From assembly GCA_009778865.1 (NCBI GenBank), contig WRFJ01000024.1, forward strand, positions 1 to 10,097: a stretch of DNA of 10,097 nucleotides. Reading direction: 5' to 3'. This stretch comes from Chloroflexota bacterium. GTDB lineage: Bacteria > Chloroflexota > Dehalococcoidia > Dehalococcoidales > WRFJ01. The notes under the pieces were generated by a model. The model worked only from the letters and a program-made list of their open reading frames with translations, did not search any database and was not told the DNA's origin. Both the position numbers and the translations under genes were made by a program. Of this stretch, positions 6,600 through 10,097 are shown in pieces; within the stretch, counting starts at the first letter, position 1, and every line of letters starts with the position of its first letter.

Positions 6600-6690
6600 C
6601 TGATAAATCAAACTTTCAAAACTTTAAAAGATATTCTTTATATTTTTAGTAGCTCCTAGCGATAAGAATAAATCTGAGCAAAGTAAATTT

Positions 6691-6717
6691 TTGACTTATA
6701 ATTCCTTGTGTTATAAT
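6691..6717 (+). promoter_or_regulatory. Extended -10 promoter for the small membrane protein
   Basis: A consensus TATAAT at 6712-6717 is preceded by TGT (6709-6711), making an extended -10. TTGACT at 6691-6696 (5 of 6) is a good -35, although the 15-nt spacer is short. Start of transcription is expected near 6724, about 23 nt before the ATG at 6747. Confidence 0.7.
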
Positions 6718-6746
6718 GAAAAAAGTTACATGGAGACTAAACTGCT

Positions 6747-7010
6747 ATGAAAAAATCTTTTACAATAACTGTAGTAGTGCCTATCATTTGGGGTATTTTA
6801 GTAACTGGGTTTGCTGTTGGATGTATATTTAGTTTTATTATTAATGCCAAAGAAGATTCGCCGCAGATATTATGGGCTATATGTATACTATTAGGTTGGC
6901 TGATAGCCGGTCTAGTGCCGCTTCTTATTGGTTTTGCCTCTTGGCATACTCTAAACCAAGAGAAAAAAGAAAAAGCTTTGTCAGCAGATGATGGGGTTAC
7001 TCAAAAATAG
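6747..7010 (+). CDS. Small two-helix membrane protein of unknown function
   Basis: I do not recognise this 87-residue protein. It has two hydrophobic segments, roughly residues 7-33 (TVVVPIIWGILVTG region) and 41-66 (LWAICILLGWLIAGLVPLLIG), joined by a short polar turn NAKEDSPQ. The C-terminal tail is charged (NQEKKEKALSADD). The Lys-Lys N-terminus and the tail composition suggest that both ends are cytoplasmic. Expression looks real: there is a near-consensus promoter at 6691-6717 and a TGGAGA Shine-Dalgarno at about 6731-6736, ten bases before the ATG. It is monocistronic, set between the groEL terminator and a decayed peptidase gene that faces it. No catalytic motif is visible and no function is proposed. 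Confidence 0.7.
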   Translation: MKKSFTITVVVPIIWGILVTGFAVGCIFSFIINAKEDSPQILWAICILLGWLIAGLVPLLIGFASWHTLNQEKKEKALSADDGVTQK

Positions 7011-7023
7011 ATTCAATATTGCT

Positions 7024-7046
7024 TTAAATTTAAATTATAAATTTAA
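7024..7046. terminator. AT-only hairpin between converging genes
   Basis: The arms TTAAATTTA (7024-7032) and TAAATTTAA (7038-7046) enclose a 5-nt loop. They are followed by TTTTAT and bracketed by ATTGCT and AGCAA, which can also pair. It sits 13 nt after the small membrane-protein gene and at the end of the M16 pseudogene. With no G or C in the stem it would be a weak terminator at best. Confidence 0.35.
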
Positions 7047-7563
7047 TTTTATAGCAAGTCTCACAGAGCTTTTGTGTCTGCGATATGATCCACTACAGCC
7101 GGCTTACGAGGTTGTTTAAGTAGAAAAGTGGCTATATTTCGGAGTCTATGTCACTAATGTCGTCTACAATAGCCAGAGCATCATCTTTTCCAATATCTGA
7201 CCGTTTAAAAGTAGCTGCAAACCATTGGCAGCAACTATTGCTTTAGTACTCTTAGCTTTTAATATCAAACGTATGCGCACTAATTATCTGGCTTTGTGTA
7301 ACTCTTATTCTCCTACACCGTCTATGGCCAATTTTTCAATTTCATTCCAAACCCTCTATTTTTCCGCATATGTCTTGTGAAGAGGGACGTTTAGCAGTAC
7401 CACGGAAAAGCATGTGTTCTATAAAATGAGCGATGCCGTTTTCTTTTTTAGTTTCATGGCGACTACCGCAGTTTAGAAATATAAAAACCGTCATTGATGT
7501 AGTTTGTGGCATATAAGATAGCACCATGCGTAAACCATGAGATAAAGTGCTGATTTTATGCAT
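7043..7563 (-). pseudogene. Decayed M16-family zinc peptidase with large internal deletion
   Basis: Leftward from the ATG at 7561-7563, 73 residues match the start of an M16 (processing-peptidase/insulinase-type) protease. They contain the zinc motif HFIEH (H46, E49, H50) within GIAHFIEHMLFRGTAKRPS, then stop at 7342. Directly after, in another frame, come EIEKLAIDGVGE, stop, ELHKAR, stop, then IRLILKAKSTKAIVAANGLQ and LLLNGQILEK. A one-base slip then gives DDALAIVDDISDIDSEI, and a further slip gives LLKQPRKPAVVDHIADTKAL with stops to about 7043. These pieces follow the order of the C-terminal part of M16 proteins (VTEEEL-type, then QLLLxGxI, then IDAVTAEDI-type, then the LAVVG-type strand). 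Family length is about 420 residues, so roughly 230-240 middle residues, including the third zinc ligand, are gone. At least two frameshifts beyond the junction and several stops make it non-functional. The N-terminal match is firm; the C-terminal match is by eye. Confidence 0.85.
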
Positions 7564-7598
7564 AGATCTACCATTTTTAAAGTTTTGTAAGCGCGTCC

Positions 7599-7627
7599 AT
7601 TCTAGTGTTTGAAGTCTTATTGTGCAA
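7599..7627 (-). promoter_or_regulatory. Possible residual promoter of the M16 pseudogene
   Basis: Reading leftward, TTGCAC (7622-7627) and TAGAAT (7599-7604, 5 of 6) are spaced by 17 nt. Transcription would start about 30 nt before the pseudogene ATG. The -35 resembles the TTGCAA hexamers used upstream of smpB and groES. Confidence 0.4.
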
Positions 7628-7637
7628 GTAATTGGTT

Positions 7638-7667
7638 TTGCGTCTTATATAGCAAAAATCGTAAAAT
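7638..7667 (+). promoter_or_regulatory. Possible promoter of the DUF1461-family gene
   Basis: TAAAAT (7662-7667, 5 of 6) lies about 30 nt before the TTG start at 7699. The best -35, TTGCGT (7638-7643), matches only the first three positions and the spacer is 18 nt. The -10 is plausible and the -35 weak. Confidence 0.3.
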
Positions 7668-7698
7668 ATACCACAATGAAACCAAAGGAAGGGCAAGA

Positions 7699-8394
7699 TT
7701 GTCAAAATTTTCTAAGGGGTATTTATATCTATTTTTTATCATATTTACCCCTATTTTCTTTTTAGCTTTGGGAGCTTCACTACTTTTTAATATGACTTTT
7801 CTATATACTGCTAGTTTTGATAAATACAATGTAAGTGATGCCACGCAGCTTTCTGAACAAGAACTTAAAAAAGTAGCTTCGGAAATACAAAAATATTTCA
7901 ATAATGGCCAGGAATATTTAGTGATCACTGTCGCCGATCTTTCCGGTGATATTTTTGTACTTTTTGACGAGCGTGAACAAGAGCATATGAAAGATGTTAA
8001 AGAGATAGTACACCTAGCGTACGGCACCAGTGTTTTACTGCTGGCTACTTTCGTCATTTTATTGTTTATTGTTTATAAAAAGAAGCTTAAAGAAGCCCAT
8101 GCTTGGCTTATATGGGGTGGTTTAGGTACTGCAGCCGCAGTAGCTTTATGCGTCTTACTAGCTATTGCCGATTTTGATAGTTTCTTTAATTTTTTACATT
8201 CACTTTTTTTCAGCGAAAAAAATTCGTGGGTTTTTGCGCCAGACTATTATTTAGTAGCGCTTTTTCCACCCGATTTTTGGATAGATATAGGTATACTTAT
8301 CGGTGGCTTGATTTTTACAGGTGCTCTCATTATGATTTTTATAGGATTTTGGCGTAGCGGCCTTATTTATAGAAAAATCAAAACCTATAAATAA
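7699..8394 (+). CDS. DUF1461 (TIGR01906) family integral membrane protein
   Basis: This 231-residue protein has four hydrophobic helices, at about residues 8-31, 112-128, 135-157 and 196-218. The topology and the diagnostic stretch FDSFFNFLHSLFF (159-171) followed by W, PDYYLVALFPPDFW (about 179-192) match DUF1461/TIGR01906, a widespread bacterial family of unknown function. The loop between helices 1 and 2 (about 80 residues) is predicted to lie outside. I chose the TTG at 7699 because AAGGAAGGG lies at about 7685-7693 with a proper spacing, and the protein then begins with a short basic stretch before the first helix. The open frame extends upstream to an ATG at 7609, but that would add a polar leader that lacks a Shine-Dalgarno and overlaps the promoter region. 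It appears to be monocistronic. Confidence 0.8.
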   Translation: MSKFSKGYLYLFFIIFTPIFFLALGASLLFNMTFLYTASFDKYNVSDATQLSEQELKKVASEIQKYFNNGQEYLVITVADLSGDIFVLFDEREQEHMKDVKEIVHLAYGTSVLLLATFVILLFIVYKKKLKEAHAWLIWGGLGTAAAVALCVLLAIADFDSFFNFLHSLFFSEKNSWVFAPDYYLVALFPPDFWIDIGILIGGLIFTGALIMIFIGFWRSGLIYRKIKTYK

Positions 8395-8403
8395 AGACTT
8401 TTA

Positions 8404-8426
8404 AGCGGTTTTTACTGCCTCTTTTT
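8404..8426 (+). terminator. Weak intrinsic terminator after the DUF1461 gene
   Basis: GCGGT (8405-8409) pairs with ACTGC (8414-8418), including one G-U, around a four-T loop. A T-run (8422-8426) follows. The stem is short. It lies about 10 nt after the stop and just ahead of the dnaE promoter. Confidence 0.35.
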
Positions 8427-8434
8427 CTTGGTTG

Positions 8435-8443
8435 TGATATAAT
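8435..8443 (+). promoter_or_regulatory. Extended -10 promoter of dnaE
   Basis: TGATATAAT is a full extended -10 (TGn plus consensus TATAAT at 8438-8443). No good -35 hexamer lies 16-18 nt upstream, as is usual for extended -10 promoters. Transcription would start near 8450, giving a leader of about 23 nt with the AAGGA Shine-Dalgarno at 8461-8465. Confidence 0.6.
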
Positions 8444-8472
8444 TCTAAACGTCTTATTTTAAGGATTTATCT

Positions 8473-10097
8473 ATGAATCAACCTGTAAATGCAATTATAA
8501 ACAAACAGGACGCTCTTTCGTCTTTTTGTCACCTTCATGTGCATACCGAATACAGCCTATTGGACGGTATGAGTCACCCGTTAGAACTTTGCCAAAAAGC
8601 TAAAGATATGGGCATGAACGCCTTGGCTATCACCGATCACGGAGCCATGTACGGTGTTATTAAATTTTACCAGGCAGCCAAAAAAGCGGGTGTCAAACCT
8701 ATTTTAGGTTGTGAATTTTATGTGACTCCCAGCGGCATAAACGATCGCGAAAAAAAGGCTTACCATCTTACTCTTTTAGCTAAAAACAAGCATGGCTATA
8801 AAAATCTTATCAAACTAGCAACTATCGCTCAGATAGATGGTTTTTATTATAATCCGCGCATAGATCATGAGCTTTTACAAAAGTATGCTACCGGTTTAGT
8901 GGCTATGAGTGGTTGTTTAGCTGGTGAAGTTCCTCAGCTTTTAAAAGACAACAAGCTTCAAAAGGCCAAAGAATCAGCTTTATGGCATAAAAATACTTTT
9001 GAAGATTATTATTTAGAATTGCAATTGCATCCTATTCCAGAATTACAGGAAGTAAATTTTAAATTAATCCAGCTTTCTCAAGAATTAAATATACCGTTGG
9101 TGGCTACCAACGATTTACATTATGTAAACCGAGAAGATGCCGAATTTCAAGATTTACTTTTATGTGTAGGTACCGGCAAGATTGTTACTGATACTAACCG
9201 TATGCGTATGGATGGAAATCATTATTATCTGACTTCGCCACAGGAGATGGCTGCTAAATATATTGAATATCCGCAAGCCTTGATTGCAACTCAGGAAATT
9301 GCTGATAAATGTAATTTAGAGCTGGATTTCGGCAGTGTAGACTTACCAAGCATACCCTTGCCAGAAGGTTATACCGCTATTAGCTATCTACGAGAGCTGG
9401 CTTTACAGGGGCTAGCTAAGCATTACTCAGATGCTTCTGTTGAAGTACTCAAGCGCTTTGAATATGAGATGGATGTTATTGACAAGACCAAATTTGCTGA
9501 TTATTTTTTGGTGACTTGGGATATTATACGTTTTGCTAAAGAGAACAATATTAAATACGGCATCCGCGGTTCGGCAGCCTCTTCCATTGTGTTGCGTTGC
9601 CTAGAAATTACATCTATAGATCCTATTAAATATCAGCTAGTTTTCGAACGCTTCTTAAATATAGAACGTCAAGAGATGCCCGATATCGATATGGACTTTG
9701 AAGATAAGCGTCGCGGCGATGTTATAAATTATGTGTCTGAGAAGTACGGTCATGACCATGTAGCTCAGATCGTTACTTTTGGTACGCTAGGTGCTAAACA
9801 AGCTATACGTGATACGGCGCGCGTATTAAATATCTCTTTACCGGATGCCGATAAGGTTGCCAAGCTTATTCCTGATCGTGGTGGTAGCCTTAGGGATTTT
9901 ATGGCGGCTGTTAATAAACCCAATAGCCCTGACAACCATGAAATTTTAGCTTTACATAAAGAATTATTAGAAGAATACAATAATAGCTCTCTTAGCCGCG
10001 ATTTAATTCAAAAAGCTACCCATTTGGAAGGAGTAGCTAGACATGCCGGTGTGCATGCCGCTGGCGTGGTTATTGCCGCTAAACCTCTTTCTGAGAC
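8473..10097 (+). CDS. dnaE: DNA polymerase III alpha subunit, 3'-truncated by window edge
   Basis: DnaE is the replicative DNA polymerase of most bacteria. Only the first 541 codons are present, about half of a typical ~1150-residue protein; the frame is open at the right edge. An N-terminal PHP domain starts with HLHVHTEYSLLDG (20-32) and continues with ITDHGAMYG and LGCEFYV. The polymerase palm follows, with RGSAASSIV and the catalytic aspartates in PDIDMDF (D404, D406, D408), then the conserved GHDHVAQIVTFGTLGAKQAIRD. A 17-residue polar extension precedes the PHP domain; AAGGA at 8461-8465 supports this ATG. In the palm the common GPGRGSAAGS is instead YGIRGSAASS, with LRCLEITSIDP after it, a variant I associate with Chloroflexota. 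The third catalytic aspartate lies beyond the window. Confidence 0.97.
   Translation, partial: MNQPVNAIINKQDALSSFCHLHVHTEYSLLDGMSHPLELCQKAKDMGMNALAITDHGAMYGVIKFYQAAKKAGVKPILGCEFYVTPSGINDREKKAYHLTLLAKNKHGYKNLIKLATIAQIDGFYYNPRIDHELLQKYATGLVAMSGCLAGEVPQLLKDNKLQKAKESALWHKNTFEDYYLELQLHPIPELQEVNFKLIQLSQELNIPLVATNDLHYVNREDAEFQDLLLCVGTGKIVTDTNRMRMDGNHYYLTSPQEMAAKYIEYPQALIATQEIADKCNLELDFGSVDLPSIPLPEGYTAISYLRELALQGLAKHYSDASVEVLKRFEYEMDVIDKTKFADYFLVTWDIIRFAKENNIKYGIRGSAASSIVLRCLEITSIDPIKYQLVFERFLNIERQEMPDIDMDFEDKRRGDVINYVSEKYGHDHVAQIVTFGTLGAKQAIRDTARVLNISLPDADKVAKLIPDRGGSLRDFMAAVNKPNSPDNHEILALHKELLEEYNNSSLSRDLIQKATHLEGVARHAGVHAAGVVIAAKPLSE

Noticed and set aside
7609..7698. ATG at 7609 as the start of the DUF1461-family gene.
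   Set aside because: It has no Shine-Dalgarno, adds a polar cysteine-containing leader before the first helix, and overlaps both predicted promoters. The TTG at 7699 has AAGGAAGGG at proper distance.
7617..8057. Leftward open frame of about 146 codons.
   Set aside because: It is antisense to the DUF1461-family gene, has no family resemblance and no Shine-Dalgarno, and reads as a shadow frame.
1..10097. CRISPR arrays, insertion sequences, tRNA or rRNA genes, and defence or toxin-antitoxin modules.
   Set aside because: I saw no direct-repeat arrays, transposase motifs, terminal inverted repeats of mobile elements, cloverleaf sequences or recognisable defence proteins.

Overview
The window is an AT-rich bacterial chromosome segment made mostly of housekeeping genes, with strong Shine-Dalgarno sites, sigma70-type promoters and TGA used as a stop codon (standard code). 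Several protein signatures point to Chloroflexota, possibly a Dehalococcoidia-like lineage. These are the GroEL stretch LGPKGHPVAL in place of the usual LGPKGRNVVL, a GroEL C-terminus without Gly-Gly-Met repeats, and a DnaE with RGSAASSIV and PDIDMDF. This placement is inferred from remembered family sequences and is only moderately certain.

Layout. Positions 3-3718 form a rightward cluster: a 5'-truncated rny (RNase Y), ymdB (TIGR00282 phosphodiesterase), a PHP-domain phosphoesterase and plsY. A strong hairpin separates rny from ymdB, while the last three genes are tightly packed (4-bp overlap, then a 4-bp gap). plsY converges on leftward smpB across a shared bidirectional terminator. Between smpB and groES (4265-4545) lies a dense control region. 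It holds a probable near-leaderless smpB promoter whose -35 sits at the centre of a 22-bp perfect palindrome, two CIRCE-like HrcA operators 93 bp apart, and the groES promoter, whose predicted start abuts the second operator. groES-groEL follow and end at a 22-bp perfect hairpin.

The region from 6600 to 8472 is accessory. It contains an unrecognised 87-residue two-helix membrane protein behind an extended -10 promoter, then a decayed leftward M16 zinc-peptidase pseudogene (7043-7563), then a DUF1461-family membrane protein starting at TTG. The N-terminus of dnaE (DNA polymerase III alpha subunit) begins at 8473 and runs off the right edge.

Functionally the segment combines RNA turnover (rny, perhaps ymdB and the PHP enzyme), phospholipid synthesis (plsY), ribosome rescue (smpB), HrcA-type heat-shock chaperonins (groESL) and replication (dnaE). 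I see no new defence or mobile system. The items most worth checking are the smpB/groES control region and the M16 gene remnant.
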